A stretch of DNA of 64,000 nt from positions 1,798,001 to 1,862,000 of the forward strand of contig NZ_CP104900.1 of assembly GCF_025449215.1 (NCBI RefSeq), given 5' to 3'. How positions within the stretch are numbered: the stretch's first letter is position 1; each line of letters begins with the position of its first letter. Both the position numbers and the translations under genes were made by a program. The notes below the pieces were generated by a model. It saw nothing but the letters and a program-made list of their open reading frames with translations, had not been told where the DNA came from and made no database searches. Of the stretch, positions 28,740 to 36,435 are shown piece by piece. The stretch is from Shewanella seohaensis. GTDB lineage: Bacteria > Pseudomonadota > Gammaproteobacteria > Enterobacterales > Shewanellaceae.

Positions 28740-29072
28740 GTTGCCTGACGTTTTTCTTTTTAGCCATTTCGTGTGCGTTTCGGGTTAATACAGCTTTCGA
28801 CAGAGAACCACTATGCCTTCAAGCCTTCGCCTTGTCTAAAGCGCGTTTAACTCCCGCGGAATGAAAACGCCCTAATACGATGGGTATAAATGCCGATTTT
28901 GTTAAATTCTTCCTTGATCTTCTGCCAATAAATAGGCATATTGGTCGCTTATTGTAATGGTGTAGCATTACGATATTACATGATAGCCTCGGCTATTTAT
29001 TTTTCCCCGCAGCGGTTTGAGATCCAGACTCCTGATAATGTGGGGATATGACTTCAGTTTTAGGTGGTAAGC
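28740..29072. other. Upstream region of aroF-tyrA
   Basis: No gene is seen. It holds an inverted repeat GTAATG-N6-CATTAC (28954-28971) overlapping a possible promoter (TTGTAA 28952-28957, 16-base spacer, TATTAC 28974-28979), and a short hairpin ATAGC-CTCG-GCTAT followed by TTATTTTT (28983-29004). The repeat resembles a TyrR box but the half-site spacing (N10 between TGTAA and TTACG, not N8) does not fit, so the regulator is not identified. I found no leader peptide rich in Tyr or Phe. Confidence 0.4.
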
Positions 29073-30164
29073 ATGCAACAGGATACGATCAATAACGTAC
29101 ACATCAGTTCAGAGAAAGTTCTTATTACACCGCAGGAGCTAAAAGCGGCCCTGCCACTCTCTGAGCACGCGTATCGTTATATCCTCAATGCACGCAAAAC
29201 CGTTGCGGATATTGTCCATAAGCGCGATAACCGCGTGCTTATCGTCACTGGACCCTGTTCTATCCATGATATCGATGCCGCTAAGGAATACGCCTTAAAA
29301 CTTAAAAAATTACACGATGAACTCAGCGATGAGTTTTACATCCTGATGCGAGTCTACTTTGAGAAGCCACGTACCACAGTGGGTTGGAAGGGGATGATTA
29401 ACGATCCTGATATGGACGAGTCCTTCGATGTTGAGAAGGGGTTAAAGATGGCCCGTGAACTGATGATTTGGCTGGCCGAACTCGAACTGCCTGTGGCAAC
29501 CGAAGCGCTCGATCCTATCAGCCCACAGTACATCTCGGAATTAGTCACTTGGTCGGCCATTGGTGCTCGCACGACTGAGTCGCAAACCCACAGGGAAATG
29601 GCGTCGGGTTTATCTATGCCCGTCGGCTTTAAAAATGGCACAGATGGAAAGCTCGATGTAGCGATTAACGCGTTGAAATCGGCGGCCAGCAGCCACAGAT
29701 TTATGGGGATTAACCAGCAGGGCCAAGTGGCGTTATTGCAAACCGCGGGAAATCCCGATGGACATGTGATCCTCCGTGGCGGCGCAACGCCCAACTATGA
29801 TGCTAAGAGCGTTGCCGAGTGTGAGGCGCAGTTACATAAAGCCAAACTCAATGCTCGCCTTATTATCGATTGCAGCCACGGTAATTCCTCTAAGGACTAC
29901 ACCAGGCAAGTCCCCGTGTGTGAGGACGTATTTGACCAGATCTACAACGGCAATAAGTCCATCATCGGCGTGATGTTAGAAAGCCATTTAAACGAAGGTA
30001 ATCAAAGTTGTGATAAACCATTGAGCGAACTGGCCTATGGGGTTTCTGTGACAGACTCCTGTATTAATTGGGAAAAAACCGAAAGCGTTTTACGTGCGGG
30101 CGCATCGAAGTTATCTTCGGTACTAGCAACGCGTTTCGATATGCTCAAAGTGGCCAATGCTTAA
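29073..30164 (+). CDS. aroF: 3-deoxy-7-phosphoheptulonate synthase (type I-alpha DAHP synthase, AroF-like)
   Basis: The enzyme joins PEP and erythrose 4-phosphate to DAHP, the entry to aromatic amino acid synthesis. The 363-residue product has LIVTGPCSIHD (metal-binding Cys), RVYFEKPRTTVGWKG and IDCSHGNSSKDY, all intact. The N-terminus MQQDTINNVHISSEKVL matches tyrosine-sensitive E. coli AroF (MQKDALNNVHITDEQVL). ATG 29073 is chosen because AGGTGG lies 5 bases upstream; a GTG at 29064 overlaps that site. tyrA follows, as in E. coli. Confidence 0.96.
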   Translation: MQQDTINNVHISSEKVLITPQELKAALPLSEHAYRYILNARKTVADIVHKRDNRVLIVTGPCSIHDIDAAKEYALKLKKLHDELSDEFYILMRVYFEKPRTTVGWKGMINDPDMDESFDVEKGLKMARELMIWLAELELPVATEALDPISPQYISELVTWSAIGARTTESQTHREMASGLSMPVGFKNGTDGKLDVAINALKSAASSHRFMGINQQGQVALLQTAGNPDGHVILRGGATPNYDAKSVAECEAQLHKAKLNARLIIDCSHGNSSKDYTRQVPVCEDVFDQIYNGNKSIIGVMLESHLNEGNQSCDKPLSELAYGVSVTDSCINWEKTESVLRAGASKLSSVLATRFDMLKVANA

Positions 30165-30226
30165 GAGTCAATCTTAAGAGCCGAATGTTTAAACACCTTA
30201 TTTTAGGTGTGTAGTGGACTGATAAG

Positions 30227-31366
30227 ATGAACGAAAAAACCACAACTGAATTAGAACACCTTCGTGGTCTCATCGATGGTGTCGACCAGCAATTGCTGCA
30301 TTTACTACGTAAACGCTTAGATTTAGTCGCCCAGGTCGGAACGGTAAAACACGCCGCAGGACTGCCGATTTATGCACCGCAACGTGAAGCGGCAATGCTG
30401 GCAAAACGCCGCGAAGAAGCCAAAAACATGGGCATTGCGCCGCAACTGATTGAAGATATTCTGCGCCGCTTGATGCGTGAGTCCTATCTCAACGAGAAGG
30501 ATGTCGGCTTTAAGCAAGTGAAAAACGATCTCGGTTCGGTCGTGATTGTTGGTGGTAAGGGTCAGCTTGGTGGACTGTTCCAACAAATGCTGTCGCTCTC
30601 GGGTTATCAGGTCAAAGTGCTTGATAAAGATGACTGGCAACAAGCGGAAACCTTATTTGCTGACGCCGGATTGGTATTGGTGACTGTGCCTATCGCCATC
30701 ACCTGCGACATTATCCGTGAGAAACTGACCCAATTGCCGCAGGAATGTATCTTAGCCGACTTAACCTCGATCAAGACTGAACCTATGAATGCCATGTTGG
30801 CCGCTCACAATGGGCCTGTTGTCGGCTTTCATCCCATGTTTGGCCCAGATGTCGGCAGTTTGGCTAAGCAGGTTGTGGTGGTGTGCCATGGCCGCGAAGC
30901 CGATAAATACCAATGGTTGCTCGAGCAAATTGGAATTTGGGGCGCGCGGATTGTCGAAGCTGAGCCTGAACGTCACGACAATGCGATGCAGCTGGTACAG
31001 GCGATGCGCCACTTCTCGACCTTTGTGTATGGCTTGAATCTTTGCAAAGAAGAAGCGGATATTGAAACCCTGCTGCAATTTAGTTCACCTATCTATCGCT
31101 TAGAGCTCGCCATGGTAGGGCGCTTGTTTGCCCAAAGTCCTGAACTCTATGCCGATATTATTTTTGCCCAGCAGGATAGCCTGCATGCGATTGGCGATTA
31201 TTTGGATAACTACCGTGAGGCATTAGAGCTGTTAAAACGGGGTGATAGGGACGCGTTTATCAGCCAGTTCCAAACGGTTGCAAAATGGTTTGGTGATTTT
31301 GCTCCGCAGTTTCAGCGTGAAAGCCGCATGATGCTGCAATCGGTCAGTGATATGAAAACAAACTGA
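30227..31366 (+). CDS. tyrA: Bifunctional chorismate mutase/prephenate dehydrogenase TyrA
   Basis: TyrA converts chorismate to prephenate (AroQ domain, about residues 5-90, [22 protein letters not shown]) and prephenate to 4-hydroxyphenylpyruvate (dehydrogenase, from about 100, with the NAD motif [14 protein letters not shown]). It has 379 residues. A small hairpin ACACCT/AGGTGT (30193-30210) lies in the gap after aroF. With aroF it forms the tyrosine branch operon. Confidence 0.97.
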   Translation: MNEKTTTELEHLRGLIDGVDQQLLHLLRKRLDLVAQVGTVKHAAGLPIYAPQREAAMLAKRREEAKNMGIAPQLIEDILRRLMRESYLNEKDVGFKQVKNDLGSVVIVGGKGQLGGLFQQMLSLSGYQVKVLDKDDWQQAETLFADAGLVLVTVPIAITCDIIREKLTQLPQECILADLTSIKTEPMNAMLAAHNGPVVGFHPMFGPDVGSLAKQVVVVCHGREADKYQWLLEQIGIWGARIVEAEPERHDNAMQLVQAMRHFSTFVYGLNLCKEEADIETLLQFSSPIYRLELAMVGRLFAQSPELYADIIFAQQDSLHAIGDYLDNYREALELLKRGDRDAFISQFQTVAKWFGDFAPQFQRESRMMLQSVSDMKTN

Positions 31367-31385
31367 TAATGAATGAGTTAGCCAT

Positions 31386-31417
31386 AAAAATGCCCATCTT
31401 TGATGGGCATTTTTTTA
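31386..31417 (+). terminator. Terminator of aroF-tyrA
   Basis: AAAAATGCCCATC/GATGGGCATTTTT (31386-31398 and 31402-31414) with a 3-base loop and more T's. Confidence 0.92.
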
Positions 31418-31540
31418 GGTTTTTCAGGCTGATTTCACCCTGTTAATTAGCAATTGCTGAAGGTGATCTCTCTCTAAGATTTCGCATTCGAACCAAGAAA
31501 AGGCTATCGCTTATTTACGGTTTCGGTAGACTTATTTTAA

Positions 31541-31561
31541 ACATGCAAAAATAAAGCATGA
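31541..31561 (+). promoter_or_regulatory. Putative NsrR operator of hcp-hcr
   Basis: ATGC-N9-GCAT (31543-31559, ATGCAAAAATAAAGCAT) fits the half-site spacing of the gammaproteobacterial NsrR motif and lies about 24 bases before the hcp start. hcp-hcr is a typical NsrR target, induced by nitric oxide. The inner bases match only in part. Confidence 0.55.
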
Positions 31562-31582
31562 ATTTAAATTAGGAGTCTATCC

Positions 31583-33245
31583 ATGTTTTGTATTCAGTGT
31601 GAGCAAACTATTCGTACCCCAGCTGGCAACGGTTGTAGCTATGCCCAAGGCATGTGTGGCAAATTGGCCGCGACCTCGGATCTACAAGATTTGTTAATCT
31701 ACATGCTGCAGGGAGTTTCAGTGTATGCGACTAAGGCGCGTGAACTGGGCGTCATTAACCCTGAGGTGGATACCTTTGTTCCTAAAGCTTTTTCTCAACC
31801 TTAACCAACGTTAACTTCGATGATGAACGCATCATCGCCTATGCCAAGCAGGCCGCTGAATACCGTGAAAGTTTAAAAAATGCCTATGAAGCGGCGTGTG
31901 AAGCTGCGGGTAAACGGGCTGAATCGCTCCCTCCTGTGGCGCAATTTGTACTGGGTACCAGCAAGCCAGAAATGTTGTCTCAAGCACCAGTTGCCTTACT
32001 CAATAAAGATAAAAATGAGATCCACGAAGATATCCTTGGGCTGAGACTACTGTGCTTATATGGCCTTAAAGGGGCAGCGGCTTACATGGAGCACGCCCGT
32101 GTTTTAGGTAAAACCGATGCTGAGATTGCTGGTCGCTTCCATGAGATCATGGCGTTTCTTGGTGAGCCGAGTGTCGATGCCGATAAACTGTTCACTACAG
32201 CCATGGATATTGGTCAGCTGAACTACCGTATCATGGCCATGCTCGATGCGGGCGAGACCGAAGCCTTTGGTCATCCTGAACCGACTGTCGTCAACACTAA
32301 ACCCGTTAAAGGCAAAGCGATTCTGGTTTCTGGCCATGATATGAAGGACTTAGGGCTTATCCTCGAGCAAACGGCGGGCAAAGGCATTAATGTTTATACC
32401 CATGGTGAAATGCTGCCTGCGCTTGCGTATCCTGCCTTTAAAAAATATGCCCATTTAGTGGGTAACTACGGCAGTGCATGGCAGAACCAGCAAAAGAATT
32501 CGCTAATTTCCCCGGCGCCGTAGTGATGACCTCAAACTGTATTATCGACCCGAATGTGGGCCAATACAGCGACCGTATCTTTACCCGCAGTATCGTGGGT
32601 TGGCCTGGTGTGACCCATGTAATTGGGGATGATTTTTCAGTTGTGATCGACAAGGCGCTTGCACTCGATGGCTTCCAATACGATGAAATTCCACACAATA
32701 TCACCATTGGTTTTGCCCGTAATGCCTTAATGGCCGCAGCGCCGACAGTGGTGGAAAACGTCAAAAACGGTTCTATCAAACACTTCTTCTTAGTCGGAGG
32801 CTGTGATGGCGATAAGTCGGAGCGGAGTTATTTCACCGATTTAGCGAAATCGGCGCCAAAGGATTCTGTCATCCTGACCTTAGGTTGCGGTAAGTACAAA
32901 TTCAACAAGTTGGAATTTGGCGATATTAACGGTATTCCACGCTTACTCGACATTGGCCAATGTAACGATGCCTATTCGGCTATTCAGTTGGCTATTGCAC
33001 TATCACAAATCTTTGAATGCGATATCAATGAATTACCATTGAATCTCGTGCTTTCATGGTTTGAGCAAAAAGCCATTGTTGTGCTGCTGACGCTATTGTC
33101 GCTCGGGGTGAAAAATATCCGTACCGGCCCAACGCCGCCGGCGTTTTTAACGGCTAATCTTGCCAAAATTTTGGAAGAGAAATTTGGCCTGCGTAACACC
33201 ACCACAGTTGAAGCCGATCTGAAGACCATGCTGAACGTGGCCTAG
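31583..33245 (+). pseudogene. hcp: hcp, hybrid-cluster protein (hydroxylamine/NO reductase), broken by two single-base deletions
   Basis: Hcp carries a hybrid iron-sulfur-oxygen cluster and reduces NO (and hydroxylamine) during nitrosative stress. The N-terminus has C3, C6, C18 and C25 (C-x2-C-x11-C-x6-C), the class II pattern of facultative anaerobes. Breaks are near 31790 (five T, six expected, restoring [15 protein letters not shown]) and near 32494 (AAAAG, one A short, restoring [13 protein letters not shown]). Joined, the protein is about 554 residues, the family's length. All segments are conserved, so sequence error is likely. Confidence 0.88.
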
Positions 33246-33264
33246 GCCGATTTATGCATGGAGT

Positions 33265-33294
33265 CACTGCGGCTTTCGCGCTAAAGCCGCAGTG
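33265..33294 (+). promoter_or_regulatory. 12-bp hairpin between hcp and hcr
   Basis: CACTGCGGCTTT/AAAGCCGCAGTG (33265-33276 and 33283-33294) is perfect, with a 6-base loop and no T-run. It ends two bases before the hcr ATG and covers the place of a ribosome-binding site. It may protect the hcp mRNA end or limit hcr translation; this is inference. Confidence 0.6.
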
Positions 33295-33296
33295 TT

Positions 33297-34439
33297 ATGG
33301 ATACAAAGACGATGAATATCAGTACTATGCAAAATATCATGCCAAGTCCCGCTTTATCTTCTGCGCCTGCAAGTGTTGTGGGTTTTAGCCAGTTAGTGTG
33401 TGTGGAGCGCTGGAACGAAACCGCCGATGTGGTGAGTTTTCGCTTTCAAGCCGGTGAGCCGATGAAGTTTGATTATAAGCCGGGGCAATTTATGACCTTA
33501 GTGCTAGAGATCAACGGTGAGCAGGCTTGCCGCAGTTACACCTTGTCCTCAACCCCTTCGAGACCTTATTCCTTAATGTTAACCATTAAGCGAGTCGATG
33601 GCGGACTGGTGTCGAATTACTTGATTGATCATTTACAGCCGGGGCAAACGGTGCGAGTCCTACCGCCAACGGGGCAGTTTAATCTGTTTGATATTCCTGC
33701 CAAAAAATACCTATTTTTGAGTGCAGGCTGTGGGATCACGCCCATGTATTCGATGTCGCGTTATTTAACCGACAGTCAAATGAATGCCGACATTGCTTTT
33801 GTACATAGTGCTCGCACCCAGGCCGATATTATTTTTAAAACGTCATTAGAGACCATGGCTACGCGCCATCGAGATTTTAAGCTGCGTTATATTGTGGAGG
33901 ATGTCACTACTGATACGGCTTGGCATCCCGAGGCGGTATTGCATGATATCGGCCGTTTAAGTGTTGATAATCTACGAGATTTAGTCCCGGATTTTGCCGA
34001 ACGAACCGTGTTTTTGTGCGGGCCAGAGCCTTATATGCAGGCGGTCAAAACGACTCTTGCTGAGCTTAACTTCGATATGACTCAGTTGTATCACGAGAGT
34101 TTTGCCACAGCGGTAAAAGAGGCGCAAAGTCGCGTAAAACAGGCCGAAATGCAGACTGAGGCTCCTGTGAGTGGCGGTAACAGCTTTATGTTATCCATTG
34201 GCGATAAAAAGCGGGCTTTAACGGCCGAGCAAACCTTGCTTGAAGGGATCGAAGCCGAAGGCTTACCGATTATTGCGGCCTGCCGTTCGGGGGTATGCGG
34301 TGCGTGCAAATGCCAAGTGCTAGAAGGGGAGACCCAGTCCACAAGTAGCATGACCTTAACGCCTAGCGAAATCGAAGCCGGATATGTGTTAGCTTGCTCG
34401 ACTAAACTCAAGTCGGATGTGACGCTGTCTTTGACTTGA
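33297..34439 (+). CDS. hcr: Hcr, NADH-dependent oxidoreductase partner of Hcp
   Basis: Hcr passes electrons from NADH to Hcp. The 380-residue protein has an FAD-binding domain (YKPGQFMTLVLEI; CRSYTLSSTP), an NAD-binding domain (LSAGCGITPMYSM; FLCGPEPYMQAV) and a C-terminal plant-type 2Fe-2S domain with C-x4-C-x2-C (CRSGVCGACKCQ) and a distant cysteine (ACSTKL). ATG 33297 is taken; ATG 33312 is possible because no clear Shine-Dalgarno supports either, and a hairpin precedes the first. Confidence 0.93.
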   Translation: MDTKTMNISTMQNIMPSPALSSAPASVVGFSQLVCVERWNETADVVSFRFQAGEPMKFDYKPGQFMTLVLEINGEQACRSYTLSSTPSRPYSLMLTIKRVDGGLVSNYLIDHLQPGQTVRVLPPTGQFNLFDIPAKKYLFLSAGCGITPMYSMSRYLTDSQMNADIAFVHSARTQADIIFKTSLETMATRHRDFKLRYIVEDVTTDTAWHPEAVLHDIGRLSVDNLRDLVPDFAERTVFLCGPEPYMQAVKTTLAELNFDMTQLYHESFATAVKEAQSRVKQAEMQTEAPVSGGNSFMLSIGDKKRALTAEQTLLEGIEAEGLPIIAACRSGVCGACKCQVLEGETQSTSSMTLTPSEIEAGYVLACSTKLKSDVTLSLT

Positions 34440-34601
34440 TATTTACCAGCGAAGGGCATTGGTCGCTTCAAAACATCGGTGATTTAAAAAACTCGTGCGG
34501 AAATATTTTTGCGCCTTAGTTGCGATTATGTCTGCGAGAACGTAAGGTTAAAGACGAGGGCGGAGTAACGCCCAGTCCCATCGTCTGGCTGGAGTCTCTC
34601 A

Positions 34602-34937
34602 ATGACAACGACAACCACATATGCCGCAAAAATTGAAGATCGCAGCTTAGGCCATTTGCTTTACGCCTTAATGTCAGGCTTTCCGCTGTTACTGCTGCCG
34701 GTGTTGTTGAGTCTATTTATCAACTTGTCTCAACGGCATACGCAAGGTAATGCCTTGCTAGCATCACATTTACGCTGGCAACGTCATTCCAATGTGATAT
34801 TTCTCGGCCTGTTGGTGTTGGGCTATTGCCTGCCGATCACTTGGCTCAGTCTTTCGATTTATCTTTTTGGTATCATTTGGTTTTGCCATCGCATTATTAA
34901 AGGCTGGTTAAGTCTGTTGGATGGTTTAGAAGTCTAA
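34602..34937 (+). CDS. Small membrane protein, DUF4870-like
   Basis: The 111-residue protein has three membrane segments (LLYALMSGFPLLLLPVLLSL; HSNVIFLGLLVLGYCLPITW; LSIYLFGIIWFCHRIIKGWL) separated by a basic loop with SHLRWQRHS. The pattern resembles small DUF4870-type membrane proteins; no function is known to me. GGAG lies 11 bases before ATG 34602. It is followed 45 bases later by the antiporter gene. Confidence 0.72.
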   Translation: MTTTTTYAAKIEDRSLGHLLYALMSGFPLLLLPVLLSLFINLSQRHTQGNALLASHLRWQRHSNVIFLGLLVLGYCLPITWLSLSIYLFGIIWFCHRIIKGWLSLLDGLEV

Positions 34938-34982
34938 AACTTGTGCTAGAGTCTCTTCATCTTAGGGTGATTAGAGACTCTT

Positions 34983-36287
34983 ATGACGAGTTATCAAATT
35001 CTCTGTATTCTTTGTGCGTTAGCCTTAGTCACGTCTGTGGCATCCTCGCGTTTGCATAAGCTGCAAGAAACCGTTGCCATTACCGCATTGGCGTTGGGCA
35101 TGAGCCTGTTACTCTTGCTGGGCGGTAAAGCGCTTGGCGGCCATGTTTATGGTTACTTTGTTGCGGGGCTGGAGAAGCTCGACTTTCAGGCTCTGTTACT
35201 CAACGGCATGTTGGGTTTTCTCTTGTTTGCCGGGGCATTACAGATCCGCTTAAAAATCTTAAGGCATCAGAAATGGGAAATTCTCATCCTTGCCTTTGTC
35301 AGTACATTGCTCTCGACTTTTATCGTCGGTGGTTTGCTTTACTACATTGCTCCCATGCTGGGATTGCCCTTGGCCCTAAGCCATTGCTTGCTCTTTGGCG
35401 CCTTGATTTCACCCACAGATCCAATTGCCGTGTTAGCCATTCTGAAGAAGATGGGCGCGCCCGAAGATATTGCCATTCAGGTAGAAGGGGAGTCGCTCTT
35501 TAACGATGGCATAGGGTTGGTGATTTTTGTGGCCATCTCCCATCTGGCCTTTTCAACTGAGCCGCTGACCTTCTCGCAAATCTCGCTATTGTTCGTCCAA
35601 GAGGCGCTCGGTGGCGTCGTTTATGGCGCCCTGCTGGGTGTATTGCTGCATCATTTCTTTCGCTACTGTGAGGAAGAAACTCAGCTGATGTTGGTCACTT
35701 TACTGATCCCGACGGCGGGTTATGTCATCGCCGAAGTGTTAGGTGTGTCGGGACCACTGGCGATGGTGAGTGCGGGGATTATTATCGGTAACTACAGCGT
35801 GCCTAAGTATTTTGTGCGCCATGAGCGTGTGAAACTCTACACTTTTTGGTCACTGATTGAGTCCTTCTTTAATGCGCTGCTATTCCTCCTGCTCGGATTA
35901 TTACTCCTGCTCGTCACCTTTAAGGCGCCATTATGGTGGTTTATGTTAGTGGCCATTCCTCTGGTTTTAGCTGCGCGGGCGGTGAGTGTATTGCTGCCCT
36001 ATATCGGGTTTAGGTTGGTTAAGTCTTACAATCCCTATGCCGAGTCGATACTTATCTGGGGCGGGCTCAGGGGCGGTTTAGCCTTGGCCATGGCGATGAG
36101 CTTACCCGAGGGCGTGATTATCGACTCACAAACTGGTGCCGAGCTGCGAGAGCTTGTGCTCGTGATGACCTATGCCGTCGTGGTGTTTTCAATCCTTGTG
36201 CAAGGCTCGAGTATTACGGGGTTAATTCGCCGCAGTAATGCGGTGGCAACAGAGGCTAATCATCAGATTGCATCTGAGCGGACCTAG
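34983..36287 (+). CDS. CPA1-family Na+/H+ antiporter (NhaP-type)
   Basis: The 434-residue protein has about twelve membrane segments and the CPA1 core motifs ISPTDPIAVLAILKKMG and EGESLFNDGIGLVIF, including the essential ND/DP aspartates. It exchanges Na+ (or K+) for H+. It is distinct from NhaA at 7.3 kb, so the region carries two unrelated antiporters. The start is ATG 34983. A weak tandem repeat and hairpin separate it from convergent pheA. Confidence 0.93.
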   Translation: MTSYQILCILCALALVTSVASSRLHKLQETVAITALALGMSLLLLLGGKALGGHVYGYFVAGLEKLDFQALLLNGMLGFLLFAGALQIRLKILRHQKWEILILAFVSTLLSTFIVGGLLYYIAPMLGLPLALSHCLLFGALISPTDPIAVLAILKKMGAPEDIAIQVEGESLFNDGIGLVIFVAISHLAFSTEPLTFSQISLLFVQEALGGVVYGALLGVLLHHFFRYCEEETQLMLVTLLIPTAGYVIAEVLGVSGPLAMVSAGIIIGNYSVPKYFVRHERVKLYTFWSLIESFFNALLFLLLGLLLLLVTFKAPLWWFMLVAIPLVLAARAVSVLLPYIGFRLVKSYNPYAESILIWGGLRGGLALAMAMSLPEGVIIDSQTGAELRELVLVMTYAVVVFSILVQGSSITGLIRRSNAVATEANHQIASERT

Positions 36288-36330
36288 GTCTGCAGGGGCT
36301 AAGCTCGAGAGGTAAAACCCAAACGCGAAG

Positions 36331-36387
36331 CGCTAAATCCGCAGCCCTAAATCTACAGTCTTAAATCCTAAGCCCTAAACAATACAG
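36331..36387. repeat. Degenerate 14-bp tandem repeat, four copies
   Basis: CGCTAAATCCGCAG (36331), CCCTAAATCTACAG (36345), TCTTAAATCCTAAG (36359) and CCCTAAACAATACAG (36373) are imperfect copies with a 14-15 bp period between the antiporter gene and pheA. The last copy runs into the terminator hairpin. No function is evident. Confidence 0.6.
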
Positions 36388-36408
36388 CCACGATATTCGT
36401 GGCTGTAT
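36382..36408. terminator. Bidirectional terminator-like hairpin between the antiporter gene and pheA
   Basis: ATACAGCCACGA/TCGTGGCTGTAT (36382-36393 and 36397-36408) is a perfect 12-bp stem with a 3-base loop between convergent genes; T-runs are poor on both sides. Confidence 0.65.
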
Positions 36409-36435
36409 GTTCTTCAGTATCCTTATACACGCAAA

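Noticed and set aside
28592..28864. 90-codon frame overlapping rplS and its terminator
   Set aside because: It reads through the rplS terminator and has no ribosome-binding site or family pattern.
28953..28972. TyrR box before aroF
   Set aside because: The inverted repeat has the wrong spacing (N10 instead of N8 between TGTAA and TTACA-type halves), so only an unnamed inverted repeat is reported.
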